From contig NC_068935.1 in NCBI RefSeq assembly GCF_023091745.1, positions 21,745,775-21,809,774 on the forward strand: a DNA stretch of 64,000 bases, read 5' to 3'. A program made the position numbers and the translations under genes. The DNA comes from Budorcas taxicolor. Lineage: Eukaryota > Chordata > Mammalia > Artiodactyla > Bovidae. This document shows positions 44,690 through 55,866 of this stretch, in pieces; position 1 is the stretch's first letter; each line of letters begins with the position of its first letter. A model generated the notes under the pieces. The model was not told the DNA's origin, made no database searches, and saw nothing but the letters and a program-made list of their open reading frames with translations.

Positions 44690-46385
44690 CACATAGGTTG
44701 AAAGTGAAGGCATAGAAAAAAAAATTCCATGCAAATTATAACCAAAAGAAAACAGAAGTGGCTATATTTATATCAGATAAACTAGGCTTTAAGTCACAGA
44801 CTCTCTCTGGAGACAAAATTGGTCATTATAAAATAATAAAATGGTCAATTCAACAGAATATATAACAATTGTAAGTATATATGCACCCTAACACTACAGT
44901 ACATAATTGCATAAAGCAAATATTGACAGATCTGAAAAGAGAGATTGAAAACAATACAGCAGTGGGGCACTTCAATATCTCACTTTCAATGACAGATAGT
45001 ACACTCAAATAGGAAATAAATAAAGAAACAGTAGACTTGAACAACACTATAGATCACATGAATCTAACAGACATATGCAGAATTTTCTACCAAACAACAA
45101 GAGAAAACAGATTCTTCTCAAACACATACAGACCATTCTCTGGACAGATTACAAGTTAGATAGCAAAGCAAGTCTTAAATTTAAGAAGACTGAAATCATA
45201 TTAAGTATCTTTTCCATCCACAACTGAATGAAACTAGAAATCACTTATAGAAAGAAAACAGAAATATTCACAATTATGTGGAAAGCATATAGCACACTAT
45301 TGAACAAAAGCTTGATCAAGCAGGAAATCAAAAGAGAATTTTAAAAAATATCTCAAATGAAAATAAAAGCACAACTAACAAAAATGTATGAAATGCAGCC
45401 AAAAAAGTAATAAGAAGGAATTTTATAGTGAAAAGTGCCTACATTTAAAAAAGAAGAAAGATCTCAAATAATTAAACTTTACATCTCCAAGGAAAAAAGA
45501 TCTAAATTTAGTGGAAGGAAGGGAATAATTCAGAAGAAAAGGAAATCAAAGAACAGAAAAACAATAGAAAAAGCCAACAAAACTGAGGCTTTTTTTTTTT
45601 TAAAGATAAATTTGACAAACTCTCAGCTAGATCAACTAAGGAAACTCAAATAAATAAAATGAAAGAGACCATGTTTCAATGGTTGCCTGAGAAACAGAAA
45701 GCATTGTAAAGAAGGGACTATTATGAACAACTATAATGTAACAAATTAGATAACCTATAAGAAATTGATAAATTTCTAGAAATATATAACCTACCAAAAC
45801 TTAATCAAGAAGAAATAGAAAGCCCAAACAGACCTATAACAAGTAAGGATACCAAAGTTGTAATCAAAAACCTCCCAACCAAGGACCAGATGGTTTTATG
45901 GCAGAATTCTACTAAACATTCAAAGAAGAATGAATACCAATATTTATTAAACTTTTCTTAAAACAAAAGAACAAAACTAGAGTAAACACTTTTAAACTCA
46001 TTTGATGACTCCAGCATCACCCTGATACCAAAGCCAGATAAAGACTACAAGAAAAGAAAGCTAAAGGCCAATGTCTATGAACATCAATGTAAATATCTTC
46101 AATAAAATACTAGCAAACTAAATTCAACAGCACAAGGAAAATATACTTTGTGACCAAGTTGTATTTATCCCTGGAAGCAACTTTCATTTAACATACACAA
46201 GTCCTTGTGATATAGAAAGTTGACAAAATGAAAGATTAAAAACACAATCATTTAAATAGATGCACAAAAAAATCATTAAATAAAGTTCAAAATCCATTCA
46301 TGATAAAATGCTCAACAAAATAATTTGGAAGGAATTTCAGTGACACTTTTCACAGAAATAAAAAAGCAATTCTAAAATGTATGTG
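44690..46385 (+). repeat. Old L1 ORF2 fossil (endonuclease-RT linker to RT)
   Basis: 1.7 kb of plus-strand L1 ORF2-like sequence: gtggctatatttatatcaga, aaagagagattgaaaacaat, then aaaaagccaacaaaactgag, aatttctagaaatatataac, gatgactccagcatcaccct, accaaagccagataaagac and tgaccaagttgtatttatcc. It ends near aaaatgctcaacaaaataa. No frame is intact. It is an ancestral L1M-type copy. Confidence 0.75.
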
Positions 46386-46584
46386 GTCTCTCAACTTAAG
46401 TGATGTTCTCTTGGCTTTCAAGCACAGCAAACTAGCAGTGCTGCCCTAGGGAGCAGCCCTTGGTTAAGGACAGAAGAGATTTAGAGAAAAATCCCCCAGT
46501 TTCCTTGACTCGTAGGCTGAGTCTGCAGTGTGCTGTATCCTGATCCCCAGAACACCCAAATGGGTTAAGCCCCATTTACCATAG

Positions 46585-47500
46585 TGTCGGGAGCCCTGTT
46601 AAGCATCACTGACAAAATGGAGGCATGGCCCCAACCCCCTCTCCTAGTCCTGCAGCCACGGTCCCAGGATGAAAGAGTTAGGTCTTGTGATTCTGACTTG
46701 TTCTTTCTTTTCTTTGGTTGAGTTGTCTGGAAAGAATGTTAAGGTGCTTATTGTTCTTGGGAGAAGCATGAGAAAGCACAAAGCTTTCTGCAGTTGTGCC
46801 CAGAAAATAATCTATAAAGTTACCATTGACATTTGTTCAAGGATCATTACAAAGAATGTTCCAGGATGAGCATGTAGGCTGCAGCTGGAGGCCATGGGAA
46901 GGATTGTTATCTGAGACCTGTTTGTGAGGGGAATGTTTATGGCAAAGGAAGTTTGCTGAGCTTAGGGTTTAGGAATAATTAAGAATAGCTAGAAGCCTTT
47001 TTAGGAGATAGTGATCTTAAGATACCAGGGGCATAGGGGCAAACAAGATTTAGAAAGATAAGAAATAAACTGAGGAATGTGGCATGAGTTACAATGTAAT
47101 CACAAGTTAAGTATAGGATGCATAAGAGGAAGTAGATAATAAAAAGCTGATTCTGAGAGGATCGCTGAAGCAGGAACTCTGTTTGAAGGGCAACAATGAT
47201 TTCTGGAGACAATAAATCTGGCGGTGGGGGGGGGGGGACTGAAAATGTCAAACCTCTAACCTAATGCTTTTGTCAAAGTATAAAAGAAAACTTGAAGCTT
47301 GAAATAAACATTCAGTCCGGCACCTTGAGTCAGAGGCTGCATCATCCCCCACTGACACTGCTCATCCCTTCAGGCTGATTCCCTGGCTGCTGGAGCTGGA
47401 CTCTGGCACCACGGAAGTAATCAGCTCCCTTTATGGGCTTCAACATCACTTCCCAAATAAACTATTTGTATTCAGATCCTTGTCTGTGGGAAAATCCAAC
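46585..47500 (+). mobile_element. Solo ERV LTR, class-II-like
   Basis: About 915 bp starting tgtcgggagccctgttaagc. TATA box tataaaag at 47279-47286, polyadenylation signal aataaa at 47303-47308 and a C/T-rich U5 ending near gggaaaatccaac. A run of 11 or 12 Gs lies at 47226-47237. The start resembles class II (ERVK-type) LTRs. A matching TSD is not evident. No internal genes adjoin. The 200 bases before it (46386-46584) are unrecognised. Confidence 0.72.
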
Positions 47501-47504
47501 GTAA

Positions 47505-48135
47505 GAATACAATCAAATGCTTTTTCTGTTACTACTGAGACTATGTGATTTTCTTTTTCAATGCAGTGTCTTACTTTAATAGCTTTTGTTTCTGGATAGA
47601 ACCATTCTTTTATTCCTGGATAAAACTTTCTTAGTAATGGTGTTTTTGTTCACCTTGGGTTTCATCTTGCTAGTACTTTATTGTGTTATTGTTTTTTTAA
47701 TTTATTTGTTTTAATTGGAGGATAATTGCTTTGCAGTATTGTGATGGGTTTTGCCTTACACTGGCATGAGTCAGCCATGGGCATACATGTGTCCCCTCCT
47801 GCTAGTATCTTTTTTAATCCATCTATTACCTAAGGGAAAGCAGCCTACAGTTTTCTTTTACTATCTCTACTTAGTTATAGTAAAACACATCTTAGAAAAA
47901 TGAAATATTTCCTTTTTCTATCTTCCTAAAGTATTTATATAAAGGGAAAAATTATGTGTAAAACCACATAACCTGATGTCTTTCAGTGGGGGCAGAGTTT
48001 AGATTTTTGACTCCTTTCTTTATTCATTATTAACTTATTTAGGCTTTTATTTCTTATTGAAATTATGTATCTTTTATATATAATTTATAAATTTTATATA
48101 TCATTTGTTCATATCATTTATATTTTCTTCTATAT
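47505..48135 (-). repeat. Old L1 ORF2, antisense, interrupted by a younger L1 end
   Basis: Antisense L1 RT region: acaatcaaatgctttttctg, tttattcctggataaaact and ttcatcttgctagtacttta, then after the inserted L1 end at 47692-47815, gttttcttttactatctc and the taaaaccacataacctgatg region. Strongly diverged. Confidence 0.65.
47692..47815 (-). repeat. Bovine-type L1 3' end, antisense
   Basis: ttttaattggaggataattg, gcagtattgtgatgggtttt and ccatgggcatacatgtgtcc mirror the plus-strand L1 end at 36690-36872. tgctagta occurs at both borders (47669 and 47800 areas), a possible TSD. Confidence 0.75.
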
Positions 48136-48139
48136 GATT

Positions 48140-48425
48140 CAGTTCAGTTCAGTTCAGTTGCTCAGTCGTGTCCGACTCTTTGTGACCCCATGAATCGCAG
48201 CATGCCAGGCCTCCTTGTCCATCACCAGCTCCGGAGTTCACCCAAACCCATGTCCATCGAGTCGATGATGCCATCCAGCCATTTCATCCTCGGTCGTCCC
48301 CTTCTCCTCCTGCCCCCAATCCCTCCCAGCATCAGGGTCTTTTCCAATGAGTCAACTCTTCTCATGAGGTGGCCAAAGGACTGGAGTTTCAGCCTCAGCA
48401 TCAGTCCTTCCAGTGAACACCCAAC
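48140..48425 (-). repeat. BovB LINE 3' end with 6-bp TSD, antisense
   Basis: Antisense younger-type 3' end (four cagtt units, then gctcagtcgtgtccgactc) to the DSLEKTLMLG / LKLQ region. atgatt flanks it at 48134-48139 and 48426-48431. Confidence 0.92.
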
Positions 48426-48554
48426 ATGATTACCTATTTCCTATTACCCATATTACCCTATTTCATATTACATTTATTTCATATAAATTATATTCACATA
48501 AATTGTTTTAAAAAGGCAACAATAACAACAACAAAAAATGCACGTGGAGCTCTT

Positions 48555-48695
48555 ATAATACCCCCAAATAGTCTAAGCAATCTTGAGAAAGAAGAACAAA
48601 GTTGGAGGCATCACACTTCATAATTTAAAATTAACATACAAAGCTTTAGTAATCAGAACAGTATGTTACTGGCATAAAAGCAGACATATACATGA
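48555..48695 (+). repeat. L1 ORF2 fragment
   Basis: agcaatcttgagaaagaaga, acaaagttggaggcatcaca, tttagtaatcagaacagtat and ctggcataaaagcagacat are a compact well known L1 ORF2 stretch. Confidence 0.8.
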
Positions 48696-49257
48696 AGAGA
48701 TGGTTAATATTAGCAAGAGAAATGTTTGTCTTATAGGTATTTTTCTGTGAGTCTGGACAGTGATGCCACTTCTCTTTTCAAATATTTATTACTCACAGGA
48801 CCTAAAGTAACAAGACCTTCCCCATCTTAATTTCGTCAAAGGAGATGCATCTAGATGCAGCTAGTTACTTAACAGTGAAAAACCAGAGATCTTGAAGGAG
48901 GGGAAGGAAGAGGGAGTGGAGGACCTGTACCCTAGAGAAAAGTGTAGAGAAATAATAAAACCAATAAATTATGAGGAAGGAGGGGAAAAAAGAGGGAGAA
49001 CAGAAAGGGTGTCTCCCTTCCCTGATGATCATCAGAAGTATACTGGGTAACTTGATAAACAACTGTTTTGGAAATATAAATAGTATTTTGTACCATTGTC
49101 TGTACTCTATATTTAAGCTTGATCATCTAAAACCAAGGTTTTCTACCTGGTAATAAACTGTATTTTAATAAGCCTCCCAAGCACTGATTACATAATTACA
49201 TAACTCAGAGATTGTAACTGACTCTGGAGGGGTGTGAAAGAATTGCTTGTCACATGT
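48696..49257. other. Unrecognised 0.56-kb interval
   Basis: Purine-rich around 48890-49010. It may be an old LTR (an aataaa-containing stretch near 49150), but no ends or TSD are identifiable. Confidence 0.4.
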
Positions 49258-49756
49258 ATATCATGCTACCATTTACCTTCCTAACTGATTTCATGATGAC
49301 TGAGTCAGCATGCCAGTGTTAAGTTGTAGAAGACTATTGGACGTCTAAATATAGGCAACTGACATTCAGGAAAGATGTCAAGGCTAAGAATATAAATTTT
49401 AGAGTCATCAGCATATGAATAGCATAAATTCATAAGAGTGGATGATATCACCAAGGAGGTGAGTGAAAGAGTAAAAAGAAATCTAAGGACTAAGTCCTGG
49501 GGTACTCCAATGTTAAGGAATAACCTGCAAAGAAAACAGAAAAGTGATGAGTTGGATAAAAAGCAAGAGTGTGGTGGTCTGGAAACCAAGGAAAGAAATT
49601 GTTTTAAGGAGGAATGAGCGATTAACTGTCATATGTTGCCAATAGTTTAAGATGACAAATAAGAAATGGTTTTGGATTTAGCAACATAAAATCATTGATA
49701 ACTCTGACAAGAACAGTTTTAGTGGAGTGGTGTAAGTGAAATTCCACTTTGAATGG

Positions 49757-50254
49757 TATATTAGTTTCCTAGGGATGCCATAACAAATTGTTACAACTGG
49801 GTGGCTTAAAACAACCAGATAAAGGATAAAGTGAGAAATTTATCCTCTCACTGCTCTGGAGGATAGAAGTATGAAATCCAAGTGTTGGCAAAGTTCAATC
49901 CTGCTGTTCTGAGGGAGAAACTAGTTACTACCCTTCTCCTAGCTTTTGGTGATTTCTGGCAATCCTTGGTGCTCCTTGGTTTATAGGTACAGCACTCCAA
50001 TCTCTATCTCTGTCTTCACATGGTGTTCTCCCTGTGTCATCTGTCATCTTATCTATGGTACATCTATCTCTCTGTTTCTTCTCATCTTATAAGGACTCAT
50101 GTCATATTAGAGTAAGCTACACCCTGATCTCCTCACCTAAAATTGACTGTATATGCAAAAATAAAAAACTATTTCCAAATAAGATCACTGTCACAGGTAC
50201 CAGGTATTAGAACTTCAACATGTCCTTTTTGGGGGTGTATTTCAACTCATAGCA
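49757..50254 (+). mobile_element. MaLR solo LTR (MLT1/MST-like) with 5-bp TSD
   Basis: 498 bp. Start tatattagtttcctaggg (TG changed to TA), gggtggcttaaaacaacc, cactccaatctctatctc, cttataaggactcatgtc, then ttccaaataagatcactg and the end ttcaactcatagca. aatgg flanks it at 49752-49756 and 50255-50259, the 5-bp duplication expected of ERVL-MaLR. It splits the L2. Confidence 0.88.
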
Positions 50255-50362
50255 AATGGGTTCATAAAAGTATAGGAAGATGAGAATTTTAAACATGGAT
50301 TAGCCACAAGTGGGAATAGAGGGGCAAATGGGAACAGAAGGGTGTTTTTGTTGTTATTATTC

Positions 50363-50668
50363 TCTAAAGGAAATCAACACTGAATATTCACTGGAAGGAC
50401 TGTTGCTGAAGCTGAAGCTCCAATACTTTGGCCACCTGATGCATAGAGCCAAATCATTAGGAAAGACCCCAATGCTGGGAAAGATTGAAGGCAAAAGGAC
50501 AAGGGGTTGACAGAAGATCAGATGGTTAGAAAGCATCACTGACTCAGTGGGCATGAATCTGAGCATTCTGGGAGATAGTGAATGACAGAGGGTTCTGGCA
50601 TATTTGCAGCCCATGGGGCCACAAGGACTCAGACACAACTTAGCAACTTAAAAGCAAGAACAACAATT
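50363..50668 (+). repeat. BovB LINE 3' end (older subtype) in L2
   Basis: From aaaggaaatcaacactgaat to the older-type end cacaacttagcaacttaaaa and aacaaca. The DSLGKTPMLGKIEG region is recognisable. L2 sequence resumes directly on the right. Confidence 0.88.
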
Positions 50669-50891
50669 CACTTGTGTTTTTACTCTGTGTTTTTAGGATG
50701 GTAAAAGTAACATATTTAAATGTTTATAGAAATAATCTGATAAAATGAAAAATCAGTGATATAGGAGAGAGGAAGGAGAATTATTAGATCAATGATTTTC
50801 AGTAAATGAGGGAGGATGGGATCTCACGAAAGAGCGCAGAGATTGACCTTTGCTCAGAATTCATCCATAGTAATAGCAAGGAAGGCTGGGT

Positions 50892-51122
50892 GCATGTGTG
50901 TGTACTAAGTCGCTTCAGTTGTGTCTGACTCTTTGCGACTCTATGGACTGTAGTCCACCAGGCTTCTCTGTCCATGGGATTCTCCAGGCAAGAATACTGG
51001 AGTGGGTTGCCATGCTGTCCTCCAGGGGATGGATCTTCCCGATCAAAAGATCGAACCTGCATCTCTTCCATCTCCTGCATTAGCAGGGGGGTTCTTTACC
51101 ACTAGCGCCACCTAGGAAACCC
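50892..51122 (-). mobile_element. Bov-tA SINE (left member of a pair), antisense
   Basis: From gtgtgtactaagtcgcttca to ctagcgccacctaggaaacc, a variant with the catgctgtcctccagggg body. It shares an outer TSD with the SINE to its right: aaggctgggt at 50882-50891 and 51350-51359. Confidence 0.9.
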
Positions 51123-51349
51123 CAAGAAGGTGAGGTGAAGGTAAGGTGAAGTTGCTCAGTCGTGTCCGACTCTTTGCGACCCCGTGGACTGTAACCTACT
51201 AGGCTTCTCCTTCCATGGGATTCTCCAGGCAAGAATACTGGAGTGGATTGCCATTTCCTTCTCCAGGGGATCTTCCCGACCCAAGGATCAAACCCGTGTC
51301 TCCCGCATTGGAGGCAGATGCTTTAACCTCTGAGCCACCAGGGAAGCCC
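51123..51349 (-). mobile_element. Bov-tA SINE (right member of a pair), antisense
   Basis: From gtgaagttgctcagtcgtgt to gagccaccagggaagccc. A second, different Bov-tA subtype directly abutting the previous one and less diverged from consensus. L2 resumes after the aaggctgggt duplication. Confidence 0.92.
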
Positions 51350-51849
51350 AAGGCTGGGTATATGCTGAATATTGCTGGTAGGTAGGTGCATTTCATATTG
51401 GAAGCTTTTGAAAGATCTCTTCTCATTGCCTAAAATTATTTTTTGTTGTATTAGTTATCTACTGCTCTGTGAGAATACTTTTCAGTTCATGTGGGTTAAG
51501 ATTTCTCACAAGGCTTACATCAAGTTGTTGGTTCGGGCTTGTCTGGTAAAGGATCACTTAGTAATATTTGGTAGGTTTCCATCTTTTTCAGGTTGTTGAA
51601 CTGAGGGCCTCAGTTTCTCACAAGCTGTTGATCAGAGTCTGTCTTAAGTTCCTTCGCATTCGGGTATTTGCTTCATCAAAGCATGTAGGCCAAGGAGATG
51701 ATAATGGCCTACTGGCAGGATAAAAGTCAATCTTTAAAAAACTCACTCATGGAAGTGACATCCCATCATCTTTTTCTATTTGTTACAAGCACCATCAATG
51801 GAAGGGAATGACACAAGAGCACAAATACCAGGAGGCAAGAGTCATGGGG

Positions 51850-53083
51850 TTACTCAGCCATAAAAAGGAATGAAATTGAGTCATTTGTAGTCATGTGGAT
51901 GAACCTAGAGTCTGTCACACAGAGTGAAGTAAGTCAGAAAGAGAAAAACAAATATCATATATTAATGCATAAATATGGAATCTAAAAGAAAGGTTCTGAT
52001 TAACCTATCTGCAGGGCAGGAATAAAGACGAAGATGTAGAGAATGGACTTGTGGACACAGAAGGGGAAGGAGTGGATGGGATGAATTGAGAGAGTACCAT
52101 TAACATATATACACTGCTACGTGTACAATGTCAGAAAGTGAAGAACTAAAGAGCCTCTTGATGAAAGTGAAGGAGGAGAGTGAAAAAGCTGGCTTAAAAC
52201 TCAATATTCAAAAAAAAAAACGAAGATCATGGCATCTGGTCCCATCACTTCATGGCAAATAGATGGGGAAACAATGGAAACAATGAGAGACTTTATTTTC
52301 TTGGGCTCCAAAATCACTGCAGACATGACTATAGCCATGAAATTCAAAGACTTGTTTCTTGGAAGAAAAGTTGTGGCCAATCTAGACAGCATATTAAAAA
52401 GCAGAGGCGTTACTTTGTTGACAAAGGTCCATCTAGTCAAAGTTATGGTTTTTCCACTAGTCATGTATGGATGTGAGAATTGGGCTATAAAGAAAGCTGA
52501 GCACTGAAGAATTGATGCTTTTGAACTGTGGTGTTGAAGACTCTTGAGAGTCCTTTGGACTGCAAGGAAATCCAACCAGTTAATTTTAAGGGAAATAAGT
52601 CCCGAATATTCATTGGAAGGACTGATGCTGAAGCTGAAACTCCAGTACTCTGGCCACCTCATGCAAAGAACTGACTCATTGGAAAAGACCCTGATGCTGG
52701 GAAAGATTGAAGGCGGGAGGAGAAGGGGATGACAGAGGATGAGATGGTTGGATGGCATCACCAACTCAATGAACATGAATTTGAGGAAGCTCCAGGAGTT
52801 GGTGATGGACAGGAATGCCTGGCATGCTGCAGTCCATGGGATCACAAATAGTCAGACATGACTGAGCGACTGAACTGAACTGATGTGTAAAATAGGTAGC
52901 TAGTGGGAAATTGCTGTATAACACAGGAAGCTCAGCTTTGTGCTCTGTAATGACATACAGGGCTGAGATGGGGGGTCCAGTAGGAGGGAGCTCCAAGGCG
53001 GGGGGGATATATATATGTTCACTTTGTTGTACAGCAGAAAATGACATAGTGTTGTAAAGCAATTATCCTCCAATTTAAGAAAA
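51850..53083 (+). mobile_element. L1 3' end with TSD, itself carrying a BovB
   Basis: L1 3' terminal sequence (actcagccataaaaaggaat, gtgaagtaagtcagaaagag, then ttgctgtataacacaggaag, acatagtgttgtaaagcaat) ending in an A-rich tail. agtcatgggg flanks it at 51840-51849 and 53084-53093. A BovB interrupts it at 52126-52884. Confidence 0.9.
52126..52884 (+). repeat. BovB LINE nested in L1
   Basis: From the MAESEELKSLLMKVKEE region (first codons degraded) through MASGPITSWQIDGET, VMYGCENWAIKKAEH and RKSNQLILREISPEYSLEG to the younger end. gtgta is found on both sides (52121-52125 and 52885-52889), in register with the L1 host. Confidence 0.92.
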
Positions 53084-53255
53084 AGTCATGGGGGCCATCT
53101 TAAAATGTTTGCCTACCCTAATCCTAATGGTTCCTTTTCTTTGTTAATATTTTTCCCATGACTTCTATTCTTCCTTTCTGCCTAGTTTCCAGGCAATACC
53201 CCGATTTAACTGTAAGTTCTGAGTTGTGTTGACTGTTCTAGAGAAGGAATATAAA

Positions 53256-54105
53256 AACGCTGGACTGGAAGAAACACAAGCTGGAATCAAGATTGCCGTG
53301 AGAAATATCAATAACCTCAGATATGCAGATGACACCACCCTTATGGCAGAAAGTGAAGAGGAACTAAAAAGCCTCTTGATGAAAGTGAAAGAGGAGAGCG
53401 AAAATGTTGGCTTAAAGCTCAACATTCAGAAAACGAAGATCATGGCATCCAGTCCCATCACTTCATGGCAAAAAGATGGGGAAACAGTGGAAACAGTGAC
53501 ATAATTTTTATGGGGGCTTCAAAATCACTGCACATGGTGACTGCAGCCATAAAATTAAAAGACACTTACTCCTTAGAAGAAAAGTTATGATCAACCTAGA
53601 CAGCATATTCAAAAGCAGAGACATTACTTTGCCGACTAAGGTCCGTCTAGTCAAGGCTATGGTTTTTCCAGTAGTCATGTATGGATGTGAGAGTTGGACT
53701 GTGAAGAAGGCTGAGCACTGAAGAATTGATGCTTTTGAACTGAGGTGTTGGAGAAGACTCTCTAGAGTCCCTTGGACTGCAAGGAGATCCAACCAGTCCA
53801 TTCTAAAGGAGATCAGCCCTGGGATTTCTTTGGAAGGAATGATGCTAAAGCTGAAGCTCCAGTCCTTTGGCCACCTCATGTGAAGAGTTGACTCATTGGA
53901 AAAGTCTCTGATGCTGGGAAGGATTGGGGCCAGGAGGAGAAGGAGACTACAGAGGATGAGATGGCTGGATGGCATCATGGACTCGATGGACGTGAGTCTG
54001 AGTGAACTCTGGGAGTTGGTGATGGACAGGGAGGCCTGGTGTGCTGCAATTCATGGGGTCGCAAAGAGACAGACACTACTGAGTGACTGAACTGAACTGA
54101 ACTGA
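53256..54105 (+). repeat. BovB LINE, 0.85 kb, 5'-truncated
   Basis: Starts at NAGLEETQAGIKIAV and includes NNLRYADDTTLMAESEEELK with the YADD pair (frame 53226-53504), then frameshifts. It ends gactgaactgaactgaactg. Frame 53896-54090 covers the last 64 codons to the natural stop. Confidence 0.92.
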
Positions 54106-55340
54106 GACTCACTCAAGTGGGTCAGCAGACAAACCAAAGTGAAAAGTATGTTTGGAAACAACCTAATCAACTTGGCAATATACTATTTAGATTTGCTAAA
54201 GTGCTACCAAACTCTTCAAATTAACCTAGTGGGGAGACATCCTTATGTGGTCTCTTCTATTTTTTTCCCCTCAAACTCCTATCAATTCAATAGAATTTCT
54301 ACAGAAAAAGTGAAGAAACATGGATTAAATAGGATTTTCTTCCAGGAGTTGATCTTGTGCTTTTCACAAGCTAAGTTAACTAGATAAGGTTAATTTTTCT
54401 TTTGCAGATAAGGTGTTTGTCACAGCAGTTTCCAGGAGAAATAATGTGATTTGACTTCAGGAAAAACTCATTCTGATCAGTCAGACTATATCTTTTAACA
54501 CATCAGGACTGAGCCCCAATGAGTACATAACAACTCTGTTTCCTGCAGACTCGTTTTTGTCCCCCAGAGAAAAAAGATTTTATTTAGTATTCATTCTCAT
54601 TTTTATTATCTAAATATTAAAGGTTTGTTTTTACTTTCTTTTCTTAATGCTAATAAGTAATTCAAATAGAACTTTATGGCATGTGTGGAAGAAAATATAA
54701 ATAAAATGTTAGGAAGCTTGTAATTTTTACAAATACCACCCTGCAAGGCAAATCTTGTCCTTAACCTCAATGGTTCATTCTACCTTCTAATTCCCTTCAG
54801 CTTAGGCATATTGAAAATTGTCTATTATATCTTCTATTAAAGGAATTTATTTTTTCTCTCATCTCTTCTTAAATAGTGTCTTAAAACAGAAACTTTCACA
54901 AAAATGTGAATATTGTAGCCTGGTATATATACTTTTGTGTTTGACTTTAAGATCTTCTATTAATTAGTTTAAAAGGCAAAGTCTGTTAGCTATATTATTT
55001 TAGGCTGGATTTTATAATCATAGCTGTTGACCTTTTAGCTATTTAAAAGCTCTGTAAAGAACAATGAGAGTATAGTAAATCTAGAAGATATTTTCATAAA
55101 AAGAAGAATAGAATCAAACATATCGGGCTCTAGCATAAAATGTGGGTTCTTACTCGGTGAAAATGAGGGGGTTTTAAGTAGAGAACAACTAATGGAACTA
55201 TGCTTAGTCTTTTATACTTTCCATGTTTGTGACATTCATTAAAAATGTAACTCACAGAAGCCATGATACTATTCCTTGAGAAAAAGGTAGCTCAGTAACT
55301 GTGTTTAGCTGTTTATCTTTCTTTTAAAAAAAGGAGTCAG
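54106..55340. other. 1.2 kb without gene or recognised repeat
   Basis: AT-rich, probably single copy. The 82-codon frame at 54139-54387 has no recognisable domain. Confidence 0.5.
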
Positions 55341-55475
55341 GGGAATTCCCTGGTTGCCCAGTGGTTAGGGCTCTGGGCTTCCACTGCAGGGGGCACAAGT
55401 TTGATCCCTGGTCAGGGACTATCAATAAAATCTTGCATGTTGCATCGCATAATCCACACACCCCCCAAAAAAATT
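55341..55475 (+). mobile_element. CHR-2-type SINE
   Basis: ggaattccctggttgcccag, tggttagggctctgggcttc, then ctgcagggggcacaagtttg and gatccctggtcaggg. Flanked by weakly similar gagtcag / tagtcag. Same family as 28560-28692. Confidence 0.88.
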
Positions 55476-55667
55476 AGTCAGAAATGCCAACTAAAAAAAA
55501 AAAGTTAAGACCTTGGGCTGTGTTTCTGGGGGCATTTGCTCAAAGCTTTATCACTTACAAATTCTGTAATTGAAAAAGTTGCTTAATCTCTTTGAGCATT
55601 TTTTTTCTTCATTATTTGATGCTGTGTCATATGTTTAGATTAGGTGGGAAAGAAATCTGGAGTTGTA

Positions 55668-55866
55668 ATTGGTAGCTCAGATGGTAAAAAATCTGCCTGC
55701 AGTGCAGGAGACCTGTGTTTAATCCCTGGGTTGGGAAGAACCCCTGGAGAAGGGAATGACTATTCACTGCAGTATTCTGGCCTGGAAAATTCCATGGACT
55801 GTATAGTCCATGGGGTTGCAAAGAGTCAGAGACGACTGAGCGACTTTCACTGAAACTGAAACTGAA
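55668..55866 (+). mobile_element. Bov-tA SINE with aaactg tail
   Basis: tagctcagatggtaaaaaat head, gtttaatccctgggttgg B-box-like region, gagaagggaatgactattca body and cagagacgactgagcgact end. The tail is three tgaaac units. Confidence 0.92.

Larger units (their letters stand above)
49258..51444 (-). repeat. L2 LINE RT region, antisense, with three nested insertions
   Basis: Antisense L2 in four pieces: 49258-49756, 50255-50362, 50669-50891 and 51350-51444. They read in consensus order once an MLT1-like LTR, a BovB and a SINE pair are removed. Minus-strand frame 49305-49589 contains NIGVPQ and CYSYADDSKIYI, matching the GVPQGS and YADDSQIY blocks of L2/CR1 reverse transcriptases. The protein is long dead. 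Confidence 0.85.
51445..53130 (+). repeat. Old LTR-like repeat split by L1
   Basis: Left piece 51445-51849 (tattagttatctactgctct, gggcctcagtttctcacaag, ggaagtgacatcccatcatc, ataccaggaggcaagagtca) and right piece 53094-53130 (ccatcttaaaatgtttgcct) belong to one ancient mammalian repeat with an MLT/MER-type layout. I cannot give the family name. The L1 between them is bounded by its own TSD. Confidence 0.6.

Noticed and set aside
52201..52845. 214-codon minus-strand frame
   Set aside because: Antisense of the BovB at 52126-52884. Similar antisense frames occur at 38493-39089, 53508-53978 and 41577-42101.
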